Numbered from the stretch's first letter, positions 1 to 5,154 are shown. The stretch is DNA of 5,154 bases from Phycisphaerales bacterium (GCA_028288905.1 JAQGHJ010000012.1:1-5154); one strand, 5' to 3'. A program made the numbers and translations. The notes: generated by a model not told the origin, from the sequence alone.

Positions 1-121
1 GCGCCAGTCCGGCGGCCAACGCGAACAGGGCGGCCGCCCGGAGGCGGGCGAACGGGCGAACGGGCGTGCGGGCGGCGACGGTACCGCGGCGGGCCGACGG
101 TCGGTTACGGATTGAGAACAT
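1..121 (-). CDS. N-terminus of an exported or membrane protein, unknown function (partial)
   Basis: An open frame starts at an ATG at 121-119, inside the end of the lipoprotein gene, and runs without a stop through the left edge, giving 40 visible codons. The protein starts MFSIRNRPSA and is strongly basic through about residue 28 (many Arg, no acidic residue). It then has a hydrophobic stretch, AAALFALAAGLA, at residues 29-40. This n-region plus h-region layout is that of a signal peptide or signal anchor; no cleavage site is visible before the edge. The 17-base overlap with the preceding stop suggests translational coupling. A weak GGGA lies about 8 bases before the ATG. No family can be named from so short a piece. 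The call rests on the overlap and composition, since a 40-codon open frame is easily found by chance in such G+C-rich DNA. Confidence 0.55.
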   Translation of the reverse strand, partial: MFSIRNRPSARRGTVAARTPVRPFARLRAAALFALAAGLA

Positions 122-413
122 GGTCGAGGTCCCGTTTGAAGTCGCTCTGGTCTGCCTTGTCGCCCCGGGGGGCGTCGGCGGTCTTGGTCGCGTCCGGCGC
201 CTTGCCGTCGGTCGCTTTGGCGTCCGCCCGCCGGATGCCCCGGTCGGGCCCCGGCACCTTCGGCCCGTAGTTCCACGGGTCGGACAACGCCCGGTCCGCG
301 GACGTCTGGTGGGCGGCGTCCCCGCCCGAGTCCCCGCACCCTGTCACGCAGAGGGCTGCCGCCCCCGCGAAGAGGCAAGCGGTGACGAGCTTGGATCGGA
401 TGAAGTACGGCAT
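105..413 (-). CDS. Small lipoprotein of unknown function
   Basis: The predicted product has 102 residues starting at the ATG at 413-411. Residues 1-25 form a lipoprotein signal peptide: basic MPYFIRSK, a hydrophobic core, and a lipobox VTGC with the lipidated cysteine at residue 26. The mature part (about 77 residues) is hydrophilic. It has a DPWNYGP segment at 45-51, an Ala/Asp/Lys/Thr-rich linker at about 62-88 with loosely repeated DAK/DGK/DAT units, and an acidic-basic end at 91-99. No enzyme motif is visible, and I do not recognise the family. It should sit anchored to a membrane facing the periplasm. The frame also extends to a TTG at 422 and a GTG at 416; I prefer ATG because the GAGGGA at 423-428 is then 9 bases upstream, whereas TTG would touch it. 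It lies 118 bases downstream of guaB on the same strand and may be read from it. Confidence 0.72.
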   Translation of the reverse strand: MPYFIRSKLVTACLFAGAAALCVTGCGDSGGDAAHQTSADRALSDPWNYGPKVPGPDRGIRRADAKATDGKAPDATKTADAPRGDKADQSDFKRDLDHVLNP

Positions 414-422
414 CACCGTCAA

Positions 423-428
423 TCCCTC
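423..428 (-). promoter_or_regulatory. Shine-Dalgarno-like site for the lipoprotein gene
   Basis: On the minus strand this reads GAGGGA. It is 9 bases before the ATG at 413 and 6 bases before the GTG at 416, and it abuts the TTG at 422. It therefore argues against the longest possible start. It is one of the few purine-rich ribosome-binding candidates in this window. Confidence 0.4.
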
Positions 429-498
429 GTGTACACCACCCCCTACGCCCCTCTCCCCTGCCCGACTTCACCTCTTCCTATCTTCTTCTCTTCCCCTC

Positions 499-526
499 TG
501 CCTACCGCCTACCGCGTACTGCCTAC
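499..526. repeat. Four-copy degenerate heptamer tandem repeat in the guaB-lipoprotein spacer
   Basis: On the plus strand the units are TGCCTAC, CGCCTAC, CGCGTAC and TGCCTAC, with no bases between them. Units 1 and 4 are identical; units 2 and 3 differ from them at one and two positions. The array ends 5 bases before the guaB stop codon (532-534). It is preceded at about 464-498 by an almost pure pyrimidine tract (C/T on plus, hence A/G in the guaB transcript). Its role is unknown. It resembles in style the heptanucleotide short tandem repeats described from cyanobacterial spacers, but I cannot say that it is related to them. Confidence 0.7.
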
Positions 527-531
527 TCCCG

Positions 532-2070
532 CTACTTCTTCTCCCCCGCGAAGTCGACGCTGTAGTTCGGCGACTCCTTAGTGATCTGGATGTCGTGCGG
601 GTGGCTCTCGGCCATGCTGGCGGCCGACACCCGGCAGAACCGGGCATTCCGCCGCAGCTCCTCGATGTTCTGGGTCCCGCAGTAGCCCATGCCGGCCCGC
701 AGCCCGCCGACGAGCTGGTAGACGAAATCGCTCAGGTGCCCGCGGTACGGCAACCGGCCCTCGACGCCCTCGGGCACGAGCTTGCCGCGGTCCTTCACGC
801 CGGCCTGCCCGTAACGGTCGCTCGACCCCGCGATCATCGCCCCCATGCTACCCATCCCGCGGTACGCTTTGTAGCGGCGGCCCATGTGGATGATTGTCTC
901 CCCCGGGCTCTCGTCCAGCCCGGCGAACAGGCTGCCCATCATGCACGCGCTCGCCCCGGCCGCGATCGCCTTCGTGATGTCCCCCGAGTGGCGGATGCCG
1001 CCGTCGGCGATCACCGGCACCCCCGCCGCGTCGGCCACGCCCACCGCCGCGAACAACGCCGACACCTGCGGCACCCCGACGCCGGAGATGATCCGCGTCG
1101 TGCAGATCGCGCCGGGGCCGATGCCGACCTTCACCGCGTCGACGCCGGCCTCGATCAGGTCCCTCGCGCCGTCGGCGGTGGCGATGTTGCCGGCGATCAC
1201 CTGGATGTCCCAGTTCTTCTTGATCTCCCGGACCGTCTCGATCACGTTCTTCGAGTGCCCGTGGGCCGTGTCGACGACGACGACGTCGACCTCCGCCCGG
1301 ATGAGAGCCTCGACCCGGCGAAAGTCTTTCACGCCCGTCGCCGCCCCGACCCGCAGCCGGCCCCGCTTGTCCTTGCAGGCGTTGGGGAACTGGTGCAGCT
1401 TGTCCAGGTCCCGCATGGTGACGAGCCCGGCGAGCCGGCCGTCGCGGTCGACGAGCAGCAGCTTCTCGACCTTCGCCTTGTAGAGGATCCGCTCTGCCTC
1501 CTCCAGCCCGGTTTCCTCCGGGGCGGTGACGAGGTTCTCCTTCGTCATCACGTCCCCGATCGGGCGGTCGTCGTCCTCCTGGAACTTCAGGTCCCGGCGG
1601 GTGAGGATGCCGACGAGCCGGGGCGGGTGGCCGGTGCCGTTCCCGCCGGCCGTGGTGGCCGACAACCGGGTGCCTGCCGGGTCGCCGCCGTCGACGATCG
1701 GGACGCCGCTGACGTTGTACTCCCGCATAACCCGCCGGGCGGCCCCGATCGTGGCAGTCGGGGGCAGCACGATCGGGTCGACGATCACCCCGTTCTCGCT
1801 CCGCTTGACCTTCTCGACCTCCCGGGCCTGATTTTCTACCGACAAATTTTTGTGGATGATCCCGATACCGCCCTCCTGGGCGAGCGCGATCGCCAGCGCG
1901 GACTCGGTGACCGTGTCCATGGGCGCGCTGATCAGCGGGATGTTCAGCTCGATGCTGCGGGTGAGGCGGGTCGTCGTCGTCGCGTCGGACGGGACGAAGT
2001 CGCTGCGGGCCGGGATCAGCAACACGTCGTCGAACGTGATCCCGTCGTGGAGAATCTTCGGGTGATCCAT
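532..2070 (-). CDS. guaB: Inosine-5'-monophosphate dehydrogenase
   Basis: The product oxidises IMP to XMP with NAD+, the rate-limiting step of GMP synthesis, in the cytoplasm. Its 512 residues align from end to end with the bacterial family: [10 protein letters not shown] at 12-21, SAPMDTVTE at 48-56, two CBS domains at about 95-225, then the rest of the TIM barrel. The catalytic loop [11 protein letters not shown] (316-326) carries the nucleophile Cys323. Asp267 and Asn295 fit the NAD-site positions, and the flap pair Arg419-Tyr420 is in SSDRYG. ADGGIR (355-360) and GMGSMGAM (405-412) are the IMP-binding segments. The CBS pair and length exclude GMP reductase. It is about 24 residues longer than E. 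coli GuaB, mostly from a Gly/Thr/Ala-rich insertion at about 129-150 within CBS1. The ATG at 2070 is supported by the fit to the family's N-terminus. No Shine-Dalgarno precedes it. guaA is not in the window. Confidence 0.97.
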   Translation of the reverse strand: MDHPKILHDGITFDDVLLIPARSDFVPSDATTTTRLTRSIELNIPLISAPMDTVTESALAIALAQEGGIGIIHKNLSVENQAREVEKVKRSENGVIVDPIVLPPTATIGAARRVMREYNVSGVPIVDGGDPAGTRLSATTAGGNGTGHPPRLVGILTRRDLKFQEDDDRPIGDVMTKENLVTAPEETGLEEAERILYKAKVEKLLLVDRDGRLAGLVTMRDLDKLHQFPNACKDKRGRLRVGAATGVKDFRRVEALIRAEVDVVVVDTAHGHSKNVIETVREIKKNWDIQVIAGNIATADGARDLIEAGVDAVKVGIGPGAICTTRIISGVGVPQVSALFAAVGVADAAGVPVIADGGIRHSGDITKAIAAGASACMMGSLFAGLDESPGETIIHMGRRYKAYRGMGSMGAMIAGSSDRYGQAGVKDRGKLVPEGVEGRLPYRGHLSDFVYQLVGGLRAGMGYCGTQNIEELRRNARFCRVSAASMAESHPHDIQITKESPNYSVDFAGEKK

Positions 2071-2076
2071 GGGACG

Positions 2077-2105
2077 GGAATACGGGGGTTGACCGGGCGT
2101 GTCAA
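2077..2105 (-). promoter_or_regulatory. Candidate sigma-70-type promoter of guaB
   Basis: On the minus strand a perfect TTGACA (-35, at 2105-2100) is followed after exactly 17 bases by TATTCC (-10, at 2082-2077), which matches TATAAT at its first three positions. Six bases separate the -10 box from the guaB ATG. A start site at the usual distance would therefore fall on or next to base A of the start codon, leaving no 5' leader. The absence of a purine-rich site before the ATG fits this. Position and spacing are seen directly; activity is inferred. Confidence 0.55.
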
Positions 2106-2165
2106 GGAACCGGTGCCGCCGCGACGGGAGCTAAGCGTTCGATGCCGGGATCCGGAAGCGGGGGA

Positions 2166-2186
2166 CCCGACGCTTGGGACGTCGGG
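2166..2186. other. Perfect 7-bp inverted repeat in the divergent spacer
   Basis: CCCGACG (2166-2172) is the exact complement of CGTCGGG (2180-2186), with a 7-base centre. It lies about 60 bases upstream of the guaB -35 box and 112 bases upstream of the acyltransferase ATG. It could be an operator or a hairpin in a long plus-strand leader. In DNA this rich in G+C it may also be chance. A CTAG-N4-CTAG pair follows at 2202-2213. Confidence 0.3.
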
Positions 2187-2261
2187 CTCTGCTGCGCCGT
2201 CCTAGCTTTCTAGTTTCTGGAGTTTCCGCGCGCCCGACTCCTCTAAACCCGCGAACACCTT

Positions 2262-2282
2262 TCTCCGCGCCGTCTCTCCGCG
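2262..2282. repeat. Short direct repeat before the acyltransferase start
   Basis: TCTCCGCG occurs twice, at 2262-2269 and 2275-2282, separated by 5 bases and ending 15 bases before the ATG at 2298. The surrounding 2255-2290 stretch is mostly C and T with CG steps. No Shine-Dalgarno is present. It may be spacer low-complexity sequence like that elsewhere in the window, or a short regulator-binding repeat. Confidence 0.35.
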
Positions 2283-2297
2283 TAACTTGCCGGACCC

Positions 2298-3899
2298 ATG
2301 TCGGAAGCCGATCCGCCCGCACTGAAGGCCATCCCGGTTACGGCAGCCTCTTCGCGGCCCCGGCTCGGGTGGGTCGACTGCACCCGCGGCGTCGCGATCG
2401 TCGGCGTCGTGCTGTACCACACGTTCGGGGCCCTGCGGCTAACGAACGTCGTGAACGGGCAAACCGGCGTGGACGCGTTCCTCATGCTCAGCGGGTTCGG
2501 GCTGGCGTACGCGGTCCGCCCGGAGTCGACCGGCCGGTTCCTGCTCCGCCGGTTCGCCCGGCTGCTGCCGGCGTACTGGATCGTGCTCGGGCTGTGCGCC
2601 GGATTCGAGGCGTGGCGAGGGGCGCCGGCGTCCGCGACCCAACTGGTCCTGAACGCGACTTGCCTGCACCTGATCGCCGGGCCGCCGCACGGGTTCGCGA
2701 TCAACATGTCGTTCTGGTTCATGGGGCTGATCGTGCCCCTGTACCTGGCGTTCGCCCTCGTGCGGCGGTGGCTGGTGCGGGGGGCCGGGTACGGGGTGTT
2801 GGGCGTCGCGATCGCGGCGGCGTGGGCCGCGGGGGTTTGGTTGTACCTCGGCATCCCGTGGTGGGAGATCGGCCACGTGCCGCACCGGCTGCCGCTGCTG
2901 TTCGTCGGGGCGGTGCTCGGGGTCGCGGTCCGCCGGGGGGACGGGTTCGACCGGCTGGCCCGCGAGCCGATGCTGATGGCGGCCGTCGTGCTGCTCGTCC
3001 CGGTTTCGCTATCGATGACCCTGCTCGGGTTCCCGATCTCGGTCGCGGCGGGGTTCGGCGTGATCGCCCTGGGGGCGATGATCGCAAGCGCGGCCGACCG
3101 CTGGCGCGCCGCCAAACCGGTCGCCGCCCTGGCGACCGGCCTTGGGGCGATCTCGTACGAGCTGTTCCTCTGCCACCAGTACCTGCTGGTGACGGTCGGA
3201 CCGGAGCTGGTGTCCCCCCGGCTCGCGGCTCGGTTCCCCAGCCTTACCGCCGGGGCGCGGGACGCGATGACCGCCCTGCTCATGCTCGCTGTCGCGCTCT
3301 GGGTCGCGTGGGTGGTTCGCTGGCTCGTCGCCCCGCGCGAGAGCCGGAGAACTTGGCGGCCCACGCTGGCGACGGCCGGGATAGCATCCGCCGCCCTGCT
3401 GGTCGCTGCGGCGATCCTCCCACCGCAGGCCATGAACGTCCGGCCGCGGACGTTCCGGGTGGCCGTCACCGTTCCCTCCCCCCCGCCGGCATCGGCCGTC
3501 ACCGAGCCGCTGGTGGGGTTCGGTCACCCCAAGGCCGCCGACTTGGTCGTGCTCGGGCACGACGGCCTGGGGCGGGTCCGAATCGGCGTCGAGCACATGG
3601 GCACGCCACCCGTTTGGTCGGGATGGGCGGGGGCGGCCGCCGCGACGGCCCGTCCGGTCGAGGTGACGATCGACACGTCAGCGATCACGGTCCGGGCCGG
3701 GGACCTGACGGCGCGGTCGCCGGGCCCGCCCCACGTCCCTAATGCCAAGCCGACCTTCGGGCGGAACGACGTGGGGCTGAAAGTCGCGATCCTCGAGGCG
3801 GTCTCGGAGGTCCGCAGGTTGCCCGGACCCACGACGGGCCTCGCCCCGACAACGGCTCTTTCTCCAGCACCGTCGGGTGTGGCTAGCCCCGCCCCGTGA
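2298..3899 (+). CDS. Integral membrane acyltransferase (acyltransferase 3 family) with C-terminal extension
   Basis: The 533-residue product is a polytopic membrane protein of the acyltransferase 3 (OafA/NodX-like) family, which moves acyl groups onto surface sugars or other extracytoplasmic acceptors. Family signs are Arg30 and His41 in the first helix (WVDCTRGVAIVGVVLYH, 25-41), GVDAFLMLSGF (57-67), RRFARLLPAYW (84-94) and ISYELFLCHQYLL (285-297). About ten to eleven hydrophobic helices span residues 31-375. The family usually ends near the last helix. Here about 155 further residues follow: a soluble-looking segment at about 384-510 with alternating hydrophobic strands (ADLVVLG, GRVRIGVEH, VEVTIDT) and a TFGRNDVG motif, then an Ala/Pro/Thr-rich tail. 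The extension resembles a beta-sandwich, possibly LamG/lectin-like; this is inference. Nothing identifies the acceptor. The start agrees with the family's first helix. No Shine-Dalgarno is visible. It diverges from guaB and converges on hslV. Confidence 0.88.
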   Translation: MSEADPPALKAIPVTAASSRPRLGWVDCTRGVAIVGVVLYHTFGALRLTNVVNGQTGVDAFLMLSGFGLAYAVRPESTGRFLLRRFARLLPAYWIVLGLCAGFEAWRGAPASATQLVLNATCLHLIAGPPHGFAINMSFWFMGLIVPLYLAFALVRRWLVRGAGYGVLGVAIAAAWAAGVWLYLGIPWWEIGHVPHRLPLLFVGAVLGVAVRRGDGFDRLAREPMLMAAVVLLVPVSLSMTLLGFPISVAAGFGVIALGAMIASAADRWRAAKPVAALATGLGAISYELFLCHQYLLVTVGPELVSPRLAARFPSLTAGARDAMTALLMLAVALWVAWVVRWLVAPRESRRTWRPTLATAGIASAALLVAAAILPPQAMNVRPRTFRVAVTVPSPPPASAVTEPLVGFGHPKAADLVVLGHDGLGRVRIGVEHMGTPPVWSGWAGAAAATARPVEVTIDTSAITVRAGDLTARSPGPPHVPNAKPTFGRNDVGLKVAILEAVSEVRRLPGPTTGLAPTTALSPAPSGVASPAP

Positions 3900-3900
3900 C

Positions 3901-3923
3901 GCTGTGGACCCGCGGCTCACAGC
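3901..3923. terminator. Possible bidirectional hairpin between convergent genes
   Basis: GCTGTG (3901-3906) pairs perfectly with CACAGC (3918-3923) across an 11-base loop. It starts two bases after the acyltransferase stop and overlaps the last codons of hslV. Its place between two convergent genes fits a shared terminator. The stem is only 6 bp and neither strand has a T-run after it, so a classical intrinsic terminator is not shown. Confidence 0.3.
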
Positions 3924-4450
3924 ACCTCGATCTTGATGTTCGTGTTCGTGTAGATGCACAGCTCCCCGGCGATCCGCAGGGAGGCGTCGACGATCTCGCG
4001 GGCGGACAGGGCCGAGTGGGCGAGCAACGCCTTGGCGGCCGACAGGGCGTACGGCCCGCCGGACCCGATGCCGATCACGCCGTCGGTCGGCTCGATCACG
4101 TCGCCGGCCCCGCTGACGATCAGGCTCGTGGTCTTGTCCGCGACGGCCAGCATCGCCTCGAGCCGCCGCAGCGCCCGGTCGGTGCGCCAGTCCTTGGCCA
4201 GCTCGATGACGGCCCGGCGGGTGTTGTCCGGGTGTTCGGCCAGCTTCTTCTCGAACCGCTCGATGAGCGCGAACGCGTCGGCCGCCGCCCCGGCGAACCC
4301 GGCCAGCACGGTCCCGCCGGCCAGCCGCCGGACCTTGGTCGCGTCCGCCTTGGCGACGATGTTCCCGAGCGTGACCTGCCCGTCCCCGCCGAGCGCGACT
4401 TGGTCGCCGCGGCGGACCGACAGGATGGTGGTGGAGCGGGCGGGCTGCAT
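3917..4450 (-). CDS. hslV: ATP-dependent protease proteolytic subunit HslV (ClpQ)
   Basis: HslV forms the double-hexamer peptidase core of the HslUV protease, degrading unfolded and regulatory proteins fed in by the HslU ATPase in the cytoplasm. The 177 residues match E. coli HslV throughout. TTILSVRR (7-14) supplies the N-terminal nucleophile Thr7 after processing. GDGQVTLGN (22-30) contains Asp23, TKVRRL (38-43) contains Lys39, AGFAG (50-54) follows, and GIGSGGPYA (127-135) contains Ser130. [19 protein letters not shown] (85-103) is the family's helical signature. The protein has a six-residue MQPARS leader before the catalytic Thr, unlike E. coli, where only Met is removed, so it needs propeptide cleavage. 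The frame stays open upstream, but ATG 4450 is the nearest start that keeps a short leader. The bases before it are CCCTTCCCCCC on the coding strand, with no Shine-Dalgarno. hslU is not adjacent: the next gene downstream is convergent, and the upstream one is OmpA-like. Confidence 0.96.
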   Translation of the reverse strand: MQPARSTTILSVRRGDQVALGGDGQVTLGNIVAKADATKVRRLAGGTVLAGFAGAAADAFALIERFEKKLAEHPDNTRRAVIELAKDWRTDRALRRLEAMLAVADKTTSLIVSGAGDVIEPTDGVIGIGSGGPYALSAAKALLAHSALSAREIVDASLRIAGELCIYTNTNIKIEVL

Positions 4451-4467
4451 GGGGGGAAGGGGAGGGA

Positions 4468-4499
4468 GTGGCAGAGTGTCGGGGTGTCGGAGTAGGAAG
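4468..4499. repeat. Degenerate octamer repeat upstream of hslV
   Basis: On the plus strand four adjacent 8-base units read GTGGCAGA, GTGTCGGG, GTGTCGGA and GTAGGAAG. The two central units differ at one base; the outer ones are looser. The array lies in a purine-rich plus-strand tract at about 4451-4513, so the hslV message would have a C/T-rich leader if it starts upstream. The opposite strand shares TCACCTC, CTTCCTA and CTCTGCC, in the same order, with the plus strand of the guaB-lipoprotein spacer. Confidence 0.4.
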
Positions 4500-4598
4500 T
4501 GGGGAGGTGAGGCCCGGGGAACGTCCTTCTGCGTTTAGCCGTTGGACCGAAGGTCTGCCGGGCCGAGAGGGCGAGCGGGTCCCGATGGAGTAAGTGCA

Positions 4599-4627
4599 AC
4601 CGCCCTGCCGTTGCGGGACAGGGCGGT
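4599..4627 (-). terminator. Hairpin downstream of the OmpA-type gene, probable terminator
   Basis: ACCGCCCTG (4599-4607) and CAGGGCGGT (4619-4627) pair perfectly over 9 bp. The 11-base loop can itself form a CCG/CGG mini-stem. The hairpin begins 38 bases after the OmpA-type stop codon in that gene's direction and about 150 bases before hslV. On the minus strand the stem is followed by TTGCACTTACTCC, which is not a proper T-run, so it may terminate weakly or serve as an RNA 3' end stabiliser. It suggests that hslV has its own promoter. Confidence 0.6.
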
Positions 4628-4665
4628 CGTGCGTCGAGTTGTAAGGGAGATTAGCTCCCCCCGCC

Positions 4666-5154
4666 TCACTTGCTCAGGTACGGCTTCTCCGGGGCCGGCG
4701 GTGGGACGACGTCCTTGTTCATCGCGGGCCGGGGGGCGACCGCCGGCTTTGACGGGGCCGGGGTCGGCGTCGTCGGGGCGGACGGGGCGACGGCAGCCCC
4801 GGTCACCGTCGTCGGGAGGATGAACACCTCGACCCGCCGGTTGCGGGCCTTTTCCGCGTCGGTCCCGTTCGGGGCGACCGGCTTCTGGTCGGCGAACCCG
4901 ACGACCTCCAGCCGGTTCGGCTGCACGCCGACGCTCCGCAGTTCCTGGCTCACCGCGATCGCCCGGTGGCTCGACAGGTACCAGTTGTCCAGGTGGCCGT
5001 TCTTCTTCGTGACCGGGTTGCTGACCGGGGTGTTGTCCGTGTGCCCGGCCACCATCAGCTCGTACTGGCTCGCGGCCGGGCCGTTCAGGATGCCGGCCAG
5101 CTTGTCGATCACCTGCTTGGCCTCGGGCTTCACGACCGCGCTACCGGCCGAAAA
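4666..5154 (-). CDS. OmpA/MotB-family peptidoglycan-binding protein, C-terminal part (partial)
   Basis: The visible 162 residues open mid-protein with FSAGSAVVKPEAK. A GTG at 5133-5131 is in frame, but the frame and the family homology continue past it to the right edge, so the true start lies outside the window. Residues 1-113 form an OmpA C-terminal-like domain: the FSAGSA strand, GHTDNTPV (37-44), DNWYLSSHRA (56-65), VGFADQKPVAPN (85-96) and NRRVEVFIL (105-113). Asp40 and Arg64 fit the pair that holds diaminopimelate in peptidoglycan. The loop before DNWYLS is long, as in MotB-like members rather than classical OmpA. The C-terminus is an Ala/Pro/Thr/Lys-rich tail (about 114-162), likely disordered. 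The role is presumably anchoring an envelope component to the cell wall in the periplasm. Whether an N-terminal membrane helix, a lipobox or a beta-barrel comes first cannot be seen. Confidence 0.9.
   Translation of the reverse strand, partial: FSAGSAVVKPEAKQVIDKLAGILNGPAASQYELMVAGHTDNTPVSNPVTKKNGHLDNWYLSSHRAIAVSQELRSVGVQPNRLEVVGFADQKPVAPNGTDAEKARNRRVEVFILPTTVTGAAVAPSAPTTPTPAPSKPAVAPRPAMNKDVVPPPAPEKPYLSK

Noticed and set aside
429..436. GTGTACAC palindrome upstream of the lipoprotein gene as an operator
   Set aside because: A single 8-bp palindrome with no extension or second copy is not enough to claim a binding site.
66..581. A 171-codon plus-strand frame at the left end
   Set aside because: It runs across the lipoprotein gene and the spacer repeat. 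Its last part is a translation of the pyrimidine tract, and it has no homology I recognise.
382..2205. A 607-codon open frame on the plus strand across guaB
   Set aside because: It is antisense to a gene with complete family-wide homology. The translation is Arg/Ala/Asp/Pro-biased with no domain, as expected from a G+C-rich shadow frame.
2071..2297. Purine or guanine riboswitch upstream of guaB
   Set aside because: The promoter candidate leaves no leader, and I see none of the conserved purine-riboswitch loop sequences or stems in the spacer.
2243..3502. A 419-codon minus-strand frame opposite the acyltransferase
   Set aside because: It has Ser/Arg/Ala/Thr-rich shadow composition and no recognisable motif; the plus-strand gene explains this DNA.
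2174..3742. A 522-codon plus-strand frame overlapping the acyltransferase
   Set aside because: It is out of frame with the acyltransferase motifs and gives Arg/Gly/Pro-rich sequence without membrane helices.
3896..4538. Two plus-strand frames of about 195-199 codons opposite hslV
   Set aside because: Both are antisense to the well-conserved HslV frame and show no domain of their own.
4545..4555. GACC-GAA-GGTC mini-hairpin upstream of hslV
   Set aside because: The stem is only 4 bp, which is expected by chance in this sequence, with no supporting context.
5131..5133. GTG at 5133 as the start of the OmpA-type gene
   Set aside because: The frame stays open to the edge and encodes the family's FSAGSA strand just upstream, so GTG is an internal valine codon.

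Overview
The window reads as a piece of ordinary bacterial chromosome with high G+C in a planctomycete style, perhaps a relative of Gemmata. That placement is an inference from G+C content, protein style, weak ribosome binding sites and pyrimidine-rich spacers; no marker gene proves it. Six genes are supported. From left to right they are: the start of an exported or membrane protein (minus strand, cut by the left edge), a small lipoprotein (minus), IMP dehydrogenase guaB (minus), a membrane acyltransferase with an extra C-terminal domain (plus), the HslV protease subunit (minus), and the C-terminal part of an OmpA/MotB-type envelope protein (minus, cut by the right edge).

Left block, 1-2070: guaB, the lipoprotein gene and the partial gene all run leftward. 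The lipoprotein and partial genes overlap by 17 bases, so they are probably translated from one message. guaB is separated from the lipoprotein gene by 118 bases that hold a purine/pyrimidine-skewed tract and a four-copy heptamer repeat. guaB has a good candidate promoter (TTGACA, 17-base spacer, TATTCC) that would start transcription at or next to the ATG, giving a leaderless mRNA.

Middle, 2071-3899: guaB and the acyltransferase diverge from a 227-base spacer, the longest gene-free stretch here. It holds the guaB promoter, a 7-bp inverted repeat and a short direct repeat, but no plus-strand promoter I can defend.

Right block, 3900-5154: the acyltransferase and hslV converge with only 17 bases between their stop codons, and a small hairpin covers both ends. 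hslV is preceded by a C-rich leader without a Shine-Dalgarno sequence and is separated by 215 bases from the OmpA-type gene, which ends in front of a 9-bp perfect hairpin. hslU is not next to hslV on either side.

The genes do not form an obvious pathway: nucleotide synthesis, protein quality control and envelope functions sit side by side. I see no phage, transposon, CRISPR array, defence or secondary-metabolite system, and no convincing undescribed system. The points most worth a second look are the C-terminal extension of the acyltransferase, the possible leaderless guaB transcript, the insertion in the GuaB CBS domain, the apparently solitary hslV, and the related short-period repeats in the spacers.
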